Source: Thraustochytrium sp. TN22
Taxonomy: Eukaryota > Sar > Bigyra > Thraustochytrida > Thraustochytriidae
DNA length: 64,000 nucleotides
NCBI GenBank assembly: GCA_013306675.1
Contig: JABLUY010000032.1
Span: 1 to 64,000, forward strand
Direction of reading: 5' to 3'
The translations under genes and the position numbers were made by a program. Shown piece by piece: positions 24,630 to 34,253 of the stretch. Numbering within the stretch: the stretch's first letter is position 1; the number at the start of each line of letters is the position of its first letter. The notes below the pieces were generated by a model that did not search any database, had not been told where the DNA came from, and saw only the letters and a program-made list of their open reading frames with translations.

Positions 24630-26643
24630 ATGCTCCGCGCGGCGGGCGGCGTGCTGGCGGAGCCGGAGGACGCGCGCGCGGCGCCGGCGAGCGGCGGGCA
24701 CAGCGGATGCCGCAGCATACACTGCTACGTCCGCACGGACCAGGTGGGCCAGGGCACGTACGGTAAGGTGTACCGTGGGCGCGACCGCAAGACGGGCCTG
24801 GAAGTGGCGCTCAAGAGGGTCAAGGTGGATCCGGAGAAGCGGCGCCGCGGCGTCTCGATGCAGACACTGCGCGAGATTCGGCTGCTACGCTCGCTGCACC
24901 ACGAGAACCTGGTCAACCTGGTAGAGGTAGTGACGTCGGCGCGGGAGCGCCAGAGCTCGGTGGACAACGGTTCCATCTACCTGGTTTTCGAGTACTTTCA
25001 GATGGACTTGGCTGGGCTGACGAGCGTCGCAGAGCTGCACAAGGAGGAGGTGAAGTGCTATACGGCGCAGTTGCTCCGCGCTCTGCAGTACCTGCATGGG
25101 AAGGATGTCTGCCACCGCGATATGAAGTGCTCAAATATCCTCATCAACTGCGACCACCGGCTCAAGGTGACTGACTTTGGGCTGGCGCGGCGCATGGGGT
25201 TGAACGGTATTCAAGGCCAGGGCCTGGATAAGCATCGTACCTATACGAACCGTGTCGTGACGCTCTGGTACCGCGCTCCGGAGCTCCTCCTGGGTTCGGA
25301 ACACTACGACATGGGCGTGGACTTGTGGTCTGTCGGATGCATCGTGGCCGAGCTACTCGTGGGCGTGGCCATCCTGCAGGGAAAGGTCGAATCCGACCAG
25401 CTCCGCAAAATCTTTGAACTGTGCGGGACCCCGGCCGGAGAGCAGCACTGGGCCGGGATCTCGAAGCTGCCCAAGCAGGATATGCTTCGCGATCTGCAGA
25501 ACGCGCGGAGCGAACCGCAGCAGGCGCGCGGTGATAGTTCCTCCTCGCGCATCATGAGCATAAAGGAGCCGCCCGGCCGGCTCCCCAAGTTCCTGAGCGA
25601 CAAGAAAGTCTCTGAGGACGCGACGGAGCTTATCCGTCACCTGCTCGAGCTGGACCCGGGCCAGCGTTGGTCTGCCGATCGTGCGATCGAGTCGAAGTTT
25701 GTGCAGACCGCGGAGCCCCCGGAGGCGCTGGTCCCTATCGATATGAATGCGATTACCTCCTCGACGCAGGGCCTGCACGAGTGGGAGACCAAGAAGCGGC
25801 CTCGGGACTCGCGCAAGATCAAGGCAAAGCGGCCCAAGGCCGGGCTCCGTCCGGACCGTGTCCGCGGCGGCGCCGCTGCTGGCGCCGTTGCTGCTACTGC
25901 TAGCACTGTAGCCACCGCCTTCGCGCAGCGCAACGGCGGCGCGCTGCTTCGCCGGCGCCATTCCATGGACACGTCTTGGCGTGATGGATCCGTCCCAGGT
26001 ACAGGTACAGGCACGGGCACGGGCACGGGCACGGGTACGAGCAGCGCGCCCAGTGTGGCCAGCCCGGCGGGCCGGCGCTCTACGTCACGCCCGCAACTCC
26101 CACCGGGTCCAGAGGTGCAAGGGGGGCCAAGGGACCCGTGGCGCACAGGTGACCCGAGGTCGGCAGCCTCGCTCCCGCGCGGGCCGCGAGAAGCGAGCGG
26201 CAGTCGCGACCGCAGGGCCCACTCGAGTCACAGCCAAAACCGAAGTCCAGTGGATGTCCGCAGAGGCCATCGTGGGATGGATCGGGCCCGCGACCGCGAC
26301 CGCGACCGCGATTGGGACCGTGAGCGCGAACGCGAACGCGACTGTGAGTGGGGCCGCGGCCGCGGCCGTGACCGCGACCGCGACCGCGACCGCTGGCCGC
26401 GCGACCGCTCGACGTCAAAATTGGACCGCCGGCGCCGCTCGCCAGCTCCGCGGTCACGGTCTCCGCGTGGTCGCAGGTCCCGGTCGCCGTACGACCGCCG
26501 CTCTGCCTCGCCGCATCACCGCAGGTCTCGCTCGCCTCGCCGCTCCCGCGACCGCGACCGCGACCGCGACCGCAACTCTGGCCGAGACCGGGACTACATG
26601 CGGTTGGGCTCCTCCGACCGGGACCGAGACCGAGACCGGGACA

Positions 26644-26699
<56 letters not shown>

Positions 26700-26831
26700 T
26701 ACCGATCCTCGTCTGTTCGCAACCAAGATCGCGAGCGTGAACGCGAGCGCGAGATGGGTTGGCAGCGCGAGCGCGACCGTGATCGTGGTCGCGAGTACAA
26801 CGAGCAGTCGCGCCGTTCCTCCTCCAAGTAA
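24630..26831 (+). CDS. CDK12/CDK9-like transcriptional cyclin-dependent kinase with Arg/Asp-rich tail
   Basis: A Ser/Thr kinase of 733 residues from ATG 24630 (the preceding codon is GTG). The kinase domain (about 34-355) has the glycine loop VGQGTYGKVYRG, catalytic HRDMKCSN (about 162), DFGLARR (about 182), and activation segment YTNRVVTLWYRAPELLLG. The last, with the KCSN catalytic loop, is characteristic of CDK9/CDK12/plant CDKC, which phosphorylate the RNA polymerase II C-terminal domain. The cyclin-binding helix reads VSMQTLREIRLL where relatives have PITAIRE or PITALRE, so the partner cyclin may be divergent. The C-terminal third has Thr-Gly, Arg-Asp and Arg-Ser repeats and a long RDRD run, resembling an RS-like domain. 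An overlapping plus-strand frame in the tail is a repeat shadow. Confidence 0.88.
26610..26700 (+). repeat. (CGAGAC)n repeat encoding Arg-Asp dipeptides
   Basis: A hexanucleotide array in the CDK tail encodes alternating Arg and Asp; a related array lies at about 26280-26395. Other frames read as Thr-Glu and, in antisense, Leu-Gly or Ser-Val runs. Confidence 0.85.
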
Positions 26832-27000
26832 AGCGCGCGGTCGCATGCAAAGATTGGGCGAACCGATCAAACTTTGTGGACTCAGGCGAGGCCTGAGCCA
26901 TGCAAGTCTTGCCAACGAGCAATCAAGCAAGCAAGGCGTGAGCGGGTGTTACTGGTCCCCTCGGGACTGCGGTTCCAGGGAAAAGGGAACGGAAGAAAGT

Positions 27001-27702
27001 TCACGCCTTTTTGTACTCTAGCAAGACAGGGTAAATCTTAGCAAACGCCTCGTAGGAATGGTGCTGCTCCTTGGCGCCGGTAATGACGACTTTACCGGAA
27101 ACGAAAATAAGCAGCACAACCTTGGGCGATGCCATACGATAAATGAGCCCCGGAAATAGCTCAGGCTCGAAGCTGGAAAATTTGCCGTGATGCAGCGCCA
27201 ACGACTCGAGACGAATGGCAAACCTGCAGTCGCAGGAGCAGACGATGTTCTGTACTTTGAAGTCGGAGGACTTGGCCTCAGCGTTGCCGACCTTGCGGAT
27301 GATTGCGCAAAACTTGCGCGCCGCGAGATTGCATTCCTCAATGCTCTTTGCGCCCGTAACGACGACCTTGCCCGAGCTGAAGATGAGCGCGGTAGTCTTG
27401 GGCTGACGGATCCGTAGCACGACGGCGGAGAAGCGCGTCGGATTGTATTCGCTGTTTCGGGTCTGTGTGGCCACCTCCATGAGGTCCAGGTTCACCTGGC
27501 AGTTCACCGTGGCCACGACATTCTGCGTCAGGATCGTGACGCCCGACTGCGGGTGCGTGTACGTCTTCTGGCCGCTCTTGGCCGCCACGTCGCCGCCCGC
27601 CGGCACCACGGCCGCACCGGCCGCTGCTCTCGCCGCACTCGCCGCCGCCGCCGCGCCGCTCCCAGCGCCGCCAGCGGCCATGCCGCCGTCGCCGCCGCTC
27701 AT
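27001..27702 (-). CDS. TBP: TATA-box-binding protein
   Basis: TBP nucleates pre-initiation complexes for all three nuclear RNA polymerases. The 233-residue frame starts at ATG 27702, with a short Gly/Ala-rich N-terminal domain (about 1-45) and a complete saddle core of two direct repeats. Repeat 1 includes [26 protein letters not shown] and [16 protein letters not shown]. Repeat 2 includes [30 protein letters not shown] and [16 protein letters not shown]. The paired F/L-containing DNA-kinking strands are intact in type. It is convergent with the CDK gene, whose stop is 169 bp away. Confidence 0.97.
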   Translation of the reverse strand: MSGGDGGMAAGGAGSGAAAAASAARAAAGAAVVPAGGDVAAKSGQKTYTHPQSGVTILTQNVVATVNCQVNLDLMEVATQTRNSEYNPTRFSAVVLRIRQPKTTALIFSSGKVVVTGAKSIEECNLAARKFCAIIRKVGNAEAKSSDFKVQNIVCSCDCRFAIRLESLALHHGKFSSFEPELFPGLIYRMASPKVVLLIFVSGKVVITGAKEQHHSYEAFAKIYPVLLEYKKA

Positions 27703-28638
27703 GGCGGCCGCCCGCGACGCGACGCGCCGCCAGCCAGCCCCGCCGCGCGCCGCCGCCTAGCGCAGCGCGCCCCGCCCCCGGCACGCCACACCCGCCCGTC
27801 CGGTCGCAGCCTGAGGGGTTTTGCTTGGCACGAGCTAGAGGCCTGGCTCGTAGTTGGAGCTTGACTTTGAGCGACCTGGCCACCGTGACCGCGTTGGCCG
27901 AGGCTCTCCCGCTCCCGAGGACTGTCGGTATTTCTTGGGTGGCAGGGTCGTGGCAGGTCTCACTTTGCTTCTTCTTCTATCAGAGAGAATCAGAGAGCGT
28001 GCTCCACGTCGCTCGTAGGACTTGTCCAACTCAGACCTTTCGAAAATTCGTCAAATGACCAAACGAGATGGGCACGCGAGGCGGAGTCATGGCGCGGTGC
28101 GCGCCCGTACTCAAGTTCCGCTTAGTTCTGACGTGCTGCGACTGCGTGCAAGAGTCTCCTCAGGCTATGGCCTATCGACGACAACACTGATGAGTCGTAC
28201 CAGCGCTTTACGCCACGTCCCCGAGACCGCGGCAGCTAGCGCACTAGCAATTGGGCCATTGGTGCCATCCGAAGAAAGTTCGTCGACAAGTCCTTCATGG
28301 TGCTGGGCTTAGTGCCCGTAACAAGGTGCTCCGGCGGGGCTTGCTGACACCGATTCTCCGCCCGCTCCGTACAAAACCAGCCACGGTATCAGTGCCAGTT
28401 AGTTTGGGCTCGTGTTCGCAGCCTGAGGTGGTATCATCACCATGGTATAGCACTGGGTTCGAGGCAGATGCGATTGTCTCGGGACCCCAAGTCGGGAAGC
28501 TTTCGAAATGGCGAAAGACTGTGAGTTGGTCGAATGCTCTAGGCACAACGTAAACCAGCTTTCATATTGCTACGTTGTGCGACCGGGGTGAGCGCCGCTT
28601 TCTGCATGCTTGTCCCTTCTTGGAGAGACTTAGTTGTC
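27703..28638. other. TBP upstream region and 3' flank of the exostosin-like gene
   Basis: About 940 bp. The first part is the GC-rich TBP upstream region. A more balanced, lower-GC part follows (about 28020-28638) with no gene I can support. At 28279-28303 lies a single diverged copy, in reverse orientation, of the 25-bp module tandemly repeated at 30696-30770. Confidence 0.45.
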
Positions 28639-30525
28639 TCATAAGGCATGGTTCTGCATCCAAGCCTCCCCCACGACCCTGGGATCCCATGGCTCCGTGC
28701 TGCAGCGGTCCATGGAGGTGCGCAGCAGGTACTTAGCCCACGAGGCGCCCTCTTCGCAAAAGGGGTCCAAAACGCAGCTGTAGTTCCCAAGAGTTGTCCT
28801 CCGCCTGCGAAGCTCTGGGCCCCAGAACGTGTCCTGAGGGTCTACTAGCTGAGTGAGAACGCTCTCTAGGTTCTCCCAATTGACCATGATGAGGAGGTCC
28901 TTCCATGGGACACCAGCTGGGGAACTGCGGATGAAATCCTCGTGGAGCGCCTTATCACCAGGAAAGATAAGCAGCCTGCCTAAGCGGAGGTTGTCGTAAA
29001 CGCGGCGGGCTGTCGACGTGTCGCCACGAAGGTGCACACCGAGCTCCGAGCTGAGCATCAGACCGCAGCCCAGCGCCTCGGATGGCCTTTTGTCGAAGTA
29101 ACACCATGAGAGGTTGCCAGGAAATGTAGCAGGCTCGCACGGCGGTGGGGTGAACGCGTAGCCCCTGTGATCAACGACGTTGAAGAACTTGTTCGTCATG
29201 ACGCAGGTGTACTTGGACCGAATATCCGTCGCTGTCTCATTCGCGCCAGCCGGAGCTGCTAGCTTCCCCAAGGTTCCACAGAATTTGCGCCTGTTCTCGT
29301 ACTCTTGGCGTTTGTCCATGGCTCCAGCCATGGACGCTTGGAATCTACAATGCCCTGGCACGCAGCCGCCTCTTGTCTCATTTGACCAATGTTCACCCCA
29401 AACATCTCGCTGCGTTGCGGTTGTTGGCACCCCTGGAAGGAGCTCCGTGACAGCGCCGTCTTTGGCTGCCAGCTCGCAGCGCATAGGAATGTAAGTACCT
29501 GGGAGGCTGCATTTCCTAGCGTGGTTTTCTGGTCCAAATTTCCGGCCGATTGGACGGCCCTCGAATGTGAGCGGATAGCCGAGGGTTACAACATTCCAAA
29601 ACCGATCAGACGGAACCGGCGCCCACCAAAAGGTAGGATTCGTCCATTTCCAGTGACCGAACGAGTACACATGCTTAGTCAGCAGCGCAGGGTCCTTCTG
29701 AAGAAAGGGTGTCTCCATGAGAGCTTGAACGAACGTCTCCATCATCTTCTTAGCAGCCTCCTTGCCGCAGACGTCCATCGCGAAAGAGATCGCGATGGGC
29801 GCAATGAATCGATTCGCCTTTGATGGGTCCGGAGTGTACCAAGGCGATTTCAAGAAGCCCTCACTCGTCACCGCGAGCGCAAATGCCACGTCGTCCGGGT
29901 GCTCCCCACTCACGTACTTGTCCAGGTCGGCGCGTGAAACGTGCTTGCTGCCGCAGAATGAGCCTCTCTCCATAGCTAGTATCCAGTTCAGACGCGAGTC
30001 ATTCAAATGAACGTAGGTGAGCACGGGCTCCGTGGTGACATTGCTGGGCCACGACTGCCGGTGAAGTGCGCCGAGAAGGTGCGGCGGTCCTCCCCCCGGC
30101 GACAAGGTGAGTTTGCCATCCTCTCCCATGGAAAGACTGTCAGCGATTTCAGGGATGGACATGTTGGACATTGTGCCGAGCAGCACGGACACCCACAAGG
30201 CTGCCCCCGCCACGCACAGCAGCGAGGCAACAGCAGCATACTGCTGCCGCATTCTGCGAGGGAAGCTGCGCCTGTCAATCTCCTCCCTCGTTTGTCGTGT
30301 GTCCACCGGAGTCTCGGCACGGCCAGCTGCAGGTTGCTCGCGCCACGCGCTCCGCGACGCGCCGTGCGCGACGCGCGCGCCCCCAACGCGACACGGCCGC
30401 CCTTGCGCCCGCCAACAACGTCCGCGCGGAAGCGTCGCGACTCGGCTGGTGCGACTCTGCGCGCGGACTTCGCGCGCGCCGGAGCAACTTGCAGCTCGCC
30501 GTCTCCAGGATTTCCCCGGGGTCAT
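28639..30525 (-). CDS. Exostosin-like (GT47) type II membrane glycosyltransferase
   Basis: Exostosin-family enzymes are Golgi type II membrane glycosyltransferases. The first ATG is 30525 (628 residues); the open frame begins slightly upstream at a TTG. A second ATG at 30252 (MRQQYAAV) sits right before the hydrophobic anchor and would give 537 residues with a cleaner type II topology, so it is a serious alternative. The anchor is about residues 93-113 (YAAVASLLCVAGAALWVSVL). Several Asn-X-Ser/Thr sites and many Cys residues suit a lumenal domain. Near residues 480-540 the exostosin-like signature is visible: LRGDTSTARRVYDNLRLGR, LLIFPGD, then PWKDLLIMVNW. Substrate is unknown. GC content here is lower than in neighbouring genes. 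Confidence 0.7.
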   Translation of the reverse strand: MTPGKSWRRRAASCSGAREVRAQSRTSRVATLPRGRCWRAQGRPCRVGGARVAHGASRSAWREQPAAGRAETPVDTRQTREEIDRRSFPRRMRQQYAAVASLLCVAGAALWVSVLLGTMSNMSIPEIADSLSMGEDGKLTLSPGGGPPHLLGALHRQSWPSNVTTEPVLTYVHLNDSRLNWILAMERGSFCGSKHVSRADLDKYVSGEHPDDVAFALAVTSEGFLKSPWYTPDPSKANRFIAPIAISFAMDVCGKEAAKKMMETFVQALMETPFLQKDPALLTKHVYSFGHWKWTNPTFWWAPVPSDRFWNVVTLGYPLTFEGRPIGRKFGPENHARKCSLPGTYIPMRCELAAKDGAVTELLPGVPTTATQRDVWGEHWSNETRGGCVPGHCRFQASMAGAMDKRQEYENRRKFCGTLGKLAAPAGANETATDIRSKYTCVMTNKFFNVVDHRGYAFTPPPCEPATFPGNLSWCYFDKRPSEALGCGLMLSSELGVHLRGDTSTARRVYDNLRLGRLLIFPGDKALHEDFIRSSPAGVPWKDLLIMVNWENLESVLTQLVDPQDTFWGPELRRRRTTLGNYSCVLDPFCEEGASWAKYLLRTSMDRCSTEPWDPRVVGEAWMQNHAL

Positions 30526-30695
30526 TTTGGGCAACGCCGCCGTTACGCCGCTGACGGCAATCCTTCCTGGACCTGTGCATGGTATGTTTTGCCGAAAGCC
30601 CCGGCATGTGCAGATGGTCGCACTGCCACGTCACCGCCAAATGGCGTAAATGGCGTCCTTGGCGCGCCGCGCAGGCGCGCACGCGTGGGGATCTC

Positions 30696-30770
30696 GCCAG
30701 CCAGCATCGTAAAGGATTTGCGGAGCCAGCACCGTAAAGGATTTGCGGAGCCAGCACCGTAAAGGATTTG
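30696..30770. repeat. 25-bp tandem repeat, three copies
   Basis: Copies at 30696-30720, 30721-30745 and 30746-30770. The last two are identical (CGGAGCCAGCACCGTAAAGG plus five more bases); the first differs at a few positions. Single diverged copies in reverse orientation lie near 32983-33006 and 28279-28303. No spacers separate the units, so this is not a CRISPR array. Confidence 0.9.
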
Positions 30771-30804
30771 CCGCCTGCGGTGAACACCACAGGCTCTCTG
30801 TTTT

Positions 30805-30826
30805 AAAAAGGGACTTTGTGGTATTC
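30805..30826 (+). repeat. Left arm of an imperfect inverted repeat
   Basis: AAAAAGGGACTTTGTGGTAT plus two bases matches, in reverse complement, 33023-33045 with about three differences over roughly 22 bases. Bases 30782-30804 hold a further diverged copy in the opposite orientation, making a local palindrome. Confidence 0.6.
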
Positions 30827-30934
30827 ACCGTTGCCGACTCCACAACGTCCACGTTGACCCGAGGACTTGGCCAACTCTTCAGACCCTTTCGGTAATCAAT
30901 CAAATGCCAAAGCGAGCGCGGCGTCGGGCGCGGG

Positions 30935-31368
30935 NNNNNNNNNNNNNNNNNNNNNNNNNNNNNNNNNNNNNNNNNNNNNNNNNNNNNNNNNNNNNNNNNN
31001 NNNNNNNNNNNNNNNNNNNNNNNNNNNNNNNNNNNNNNNNNNNNNNNNNNNNNNNNNNNNNNNNNNNNNNNNNNNNNNNNNNNNNNNNNNNNNNNNNNNN
31101 NNNNNNNNNNNNNNNNNNNNNNNNNNNNNNNNNNNNNNNNNNNNNNNNNNNNNNNNNNNNNNNNNNNNNNNNNNNNNNNNNNNNNNNNNNNNNNNNNNNN
31201 NNNNNNNNNNNNNNNNNNNNNNNNNNNNNNNNNNNNNNNNNNNNNNNNNNNNNNNNNNNNNNNNNNNNNNNNNNNNNNNNNNNNNNNNNNNNNNNNNNNN
31301 NNNNNNNNNNNNNNNNNNNNNNNNNNNNNNNNNNNNNNNNNNNNNNNNNNNNNNNNNNNNNNNNNNNN
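30935..31368. other. Assembly gap (434 N)
   Basis: Unknown bases. Any reading frame shown across it is meaningless. It falls inside the region bordered by the inverted repeat. Confidence 1.
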
Positions 31369-31559
31369 GCTTGTTCTGCCGCGCCGCGCGGCCCCTTCCT
31401 TGGCGACAAGGCCGCTCTTCACCTACCGAAGGGTCGATCTGCCTCTCTCGCTCGTCATCGCCATCCTCAGCATCCCAGCTCTCGTGGTCGTCATCGTCGT
31501 CCTCATGGTTGGTGCACGGCGCCAACGGTGTGGCCGTGCGCCACTTCTTGTTGCTGCTG

Positions 31560-32993
31560 CTGCTCCCATCGCCGCCGCCGCTGCTGTGCTGCTTAGCCCC
31601 TCCAGCTTCTTGCGCTTCGTCTTGAGCTTGGCAAGCTTGGCACGAAGTTGTCTGTCGCTTGGAAACGGGTCTCACTGGCTCACCTTCCACGCTTCCTCGT
31701 CCTGGCCCCACGGCTCCCAGGAGTAGGTGACGGCCCTTGCGGGGGCCATGCCATGGTAAAGCGCGTGCTCAAGCGTCACCGCATACTGCTTTGCCAGCCT
31801 CTGTCGCTTGCCAGCGCCTCCACGACGCCAAGGCTGGCCCCGCGCCGGTACTCGCGCGAGCGCTTGTGTGGCGGTGCCGTCGCCGTTGCGGCGCGTAAAC
31901 TTCGTTGGCAGAAATGGCTGCCGCCCAGGATGATGGAAAAGTCGCGACGTGCCTTCCCAAATGTTTCCCACCGGTACTTGAGCCTGCCGAAGTCGAAACC
32001 GAAGTCGTGGATCTCGTCACGCGTGTACGTCGCGCAGAGCGCGGCGCGGAAGGGCCATGTACCCGGACTCCAATCCGTATGCTGCAAGAGCACCTGGATG
32101 ATGTTTTGCCGCAGGAGCTCGTCCTTCTCCGCTGTGCGTATGGGAGGGAGCTTCTCTGGAGCCTTCCGCTCGAGCAGCTCTGGCGCCGCAGGGTAGACGA
32201 TCTCCGCCATCCTCTTGACCCCCTCAGCATGGCGCGCAGCAGCTCGGCCAAGTCCTGTTCGCCCAACTCGTCCTCATGAGCCGAGTCGATTCGGGCGAGC
32301 TTTGGCACCTACCCTGGAGAGCGCCTTCACAGACCACTCGAAGACTGCGTGCAAGACGCGGGCGGAGGCGAGCCTGGACCTTTCCACCAGCACGGCCGAC
32401 TCGTTGACGACTCGTGGATGATGAGAAAATCACTGACATCATGAGGCATCTTGCGTTACTGCACGAGCTTGCGCGTGGCCTTCACACCCGCCACGCGCTC
32501 CTCGGGCTGCCCGGCGATCTACACAGCGCTCGTAGCGCACTTGCAAGGGCAGTTCAGGCACTTGCTGCTCTTGCTGAGACGCCTCTTCTTGCACGTGCAC
32601 GTCAGCGCAGGCAAATTCTTTCATGCGCAGCAGTCCCACGTCTGACACGCATCTAGGTTGCAGCTGCACGCCAAACTCGTGCTCGAAGTGCTGCAAAGAG
32701 CCCGCCTCTGCGTGGTCGTTAGGCTGGACGGGACCCAAGACCACGTAGCGGCTCAAACCTTCTCTGACTGCCCTACACGCCCGCCAGAGGCCCAAAGCAC
32801 CGCCCAGAGCCCGCCCAGGGCCCGTCAGAGCTCGCCCGCGCCTGCACTCGCGCGCGCGCGTCCGCGCACGGGCTTGCCCCGCCTTCGCCGGGCACGCCCG
32901 GAGCGTGTTTGCTCTGTTGCTCGCTTGCTTTTCATCCGACAGCACCAAGACCTCGGCAATCGCCGTAAAAACCGCTTCCGAAAAATCCTTCAT
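31560..32993 (-). pseudogene. Decayed minus-strand coding region, family unrecognised
   Basis: A protein-like signal passes between the three minus-strand frames, so no single frame is intact. Recognisable stretches include the opening MKDFSEAVFTAIAEVLVLSD (ATG at 32993), a Cys-rich piece near 32560 (CTCKKRR then CLNCPCKCA), RQNIIQVLLQHTDWSPGTW, RDEIHDFGFDFGRLKYRW, KQYAVTLEHALYHGMA, and a Lys-rich coiled segment (LRAKLAKLKTKRKKLEG). There are several breaks. The Cys-rich piece vaguely recalls CXC-type domains seen in some nuclear proteins and transposon proteins, but I would not assign it. Short inverted repeats and the 25-bp module border the region, so a dead DNA transposon or a decayed duplicated gene are both possible. 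The gap hides part of the 3' side. Confidence 0.5.
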
Positions 32994-33022
32994 GGTGCTG
33001 ACTCCTCACAAACGCCTACTAC

Positions 33023-33045
33023 GAATACCACAAGGTCCCTGTTTT
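33023..33045 (-). repeat. Right arm of the inverted repeat
   Basis: GAATACCACAAGGTCCCTGT plus TTT is the reverse-complement partner of 30805-30826. It lies about 30 bp upstream of the ATG of the decayed minus-strand region, so it may also be an old promoter element rather than a transposon end. Confidence 0.6.
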
Positions 33046-33541
33046 AACCATTTCGTGTAAACCTTGATGAGATTCCTCGCCATCAACTCGACATCGAGCA
33101 GCCGCGGTGAACAAGGATGCGCGCCATACTTGACGCTCCGCGACCCGCCAAGCTAAGCCGCTCACATCCTTGAATGTCCTCCCCGCGAGCGCCTCGCACA
33201 GTCACGCCGCTCGCGCGCTCCGCGTGGCCGCGCCCTGCGTCTCCGCGCGCGCGTCGAGCTGGCTGCCACTGCTCTCGCGCTCGGAAAGCTGAGCCGAGTC
33301 TCGCGGAAGTCAAACTTGAAGAAAGAACAAACCCATTAGACGGAGCGCGGCGCGGCGCAGCGCGGCGCGGCGCGGCACGGCGAAGCGCCTCAGTACGGCG
33401 CGGCGCGGCGCGGCGCGGCGCGGCGTGGCGTAGCGCGGCGTAGCGCGGCGTAGCGCAGCGTAGCGCAGCGTAGCGCAGCGTAGCGCAGCGTCGTGTGCGG
33501 CGCGGCAGGTGGTGCGGCAGCGGTGCAACTGCGACCTTGCG
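33046..33541. promoter_or_regulatory. NAA20 upstream region
   Basis: About 500 bp with no supported gene, ending in GCGCGGC-type low complexity from about 33340 and a 10-bp tandem repeat. It must contain the NAA20 promoter. Confidence 0.45.
33431..33490. repeat. 10-bp tandem repeat, six copies, just upstream of NAA20
   Basis: Two TAGCGCGGCG units followed by four TAGCGCAGCG units, ending about 51 bp before the NAA20 ATG, so probably in its core promoter or 5' leader. Confidence 0.9.
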
Positions 33542-34143
33542 ATGACGACGCTGCGGCCGCTGGCGGTGGACGATCTGTTCAGGTTCAACAATGTGAACCT
33601 TGACGAGCTGACGGAGACGTATAACCAGAGCTTCTACCTGCACTACCTGTCAACGTGGCCGGAGTACTTTCAGGTGCAGGAGGCGCCCGACGGCAGGCTC
33701 ATGGGATACATCATGGGCAAGGTGGAGGGCAAGGGCACGGACTGGCACGGCCACGTCACGGCCGTCACGGTGGCGCCAGAGTTCCGCCGCCTTGGTCTTG
33801 CAAAGACTCTCATGAAGAACCTCGAGGACATCTCGGAGAAGGTGTAAGTTTGCGCTTGTGCGCCTCTCGCGTAAAAGCCCAGACGCTCACGTTTGAATCG
33901 CTATGCAGCCATAACGGGTACTTTGTGGATCTCTTTGTACGAGTGAGCAACTCCCTGGCCATCGCCATGTACGAGAAAATGGACTACACGGTCTATCGGC
34001 GCGTCATCGGGTATTACAGTGGCACCGGACAGTCGGCGCAGGAGGATGCCTTCGACATGCGCAAGGCCCTTGCGCGAGACGTCGAGAAGAAGTCCATCAT
34101 CCCGCTCAAGGACCCAGTCTACCCGGAAGATGTGCCGGACTAG
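33542..34143 (+). CDS. NAA20: NatB catalytic subunit NAA20 (two exons)
   Basis: NAA20 transfers acetyl from acetyl-CoA to N-termini of proteins beginning Met-Asp, Met-Glu or Met-Asn. Exons are 33542-33843 and 33909-34143. The 65-bp intron has donor GTAAGT and acceptor GCAG. Joining gives ISEKVHNGYFVDLFVRVSNS and exactly 178 residues, the same length as human NAA20 as I recall it. Family landmarks are MTTLRPLAVDDLFRFNNVNL at the start, the acetyl-CoA loop VAPEFRRLGLAK (the RxxGxA-type motif) and the C-terminal DAFDMRKALARDVEKKSIIP. Unspliced, the frame hits a stop at once, so the intron is required. The gene converges on the crotonase gene (110 bp between stops). Confidence 0.97.
33844..33908 (+). 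other. NAA20 intron
   Basis: A 65-bp GT-AG intron (GTAAGT ... TATGCAG), in phase 2 of a Val codon. The spliced sequence restores the conserved NAA20 protein, which proves both ends. Confidence 0.95.
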
Positions 34144-34253
34144 CATGCAGACATGCAAGGAAGAAAGCAGCAAGCGAGATCTTCGCGTTCTCTCTCGATA
34201 GAATATGTTTGTGATTGCTGCCTTCCGGATGCGCCTCTCGCTCACATAGGCGA

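Noticed and set aside
30696-30770. CRISPR-like appearance of the 25-bp repeats.
   Set aside because: Only three copies, directly adjacent with no spacers, in nuclear eukaryotic DNA.
30867-31711. Frames reading through the N gap.
   Set aside because: Unknown bases cannot support a coding claim.
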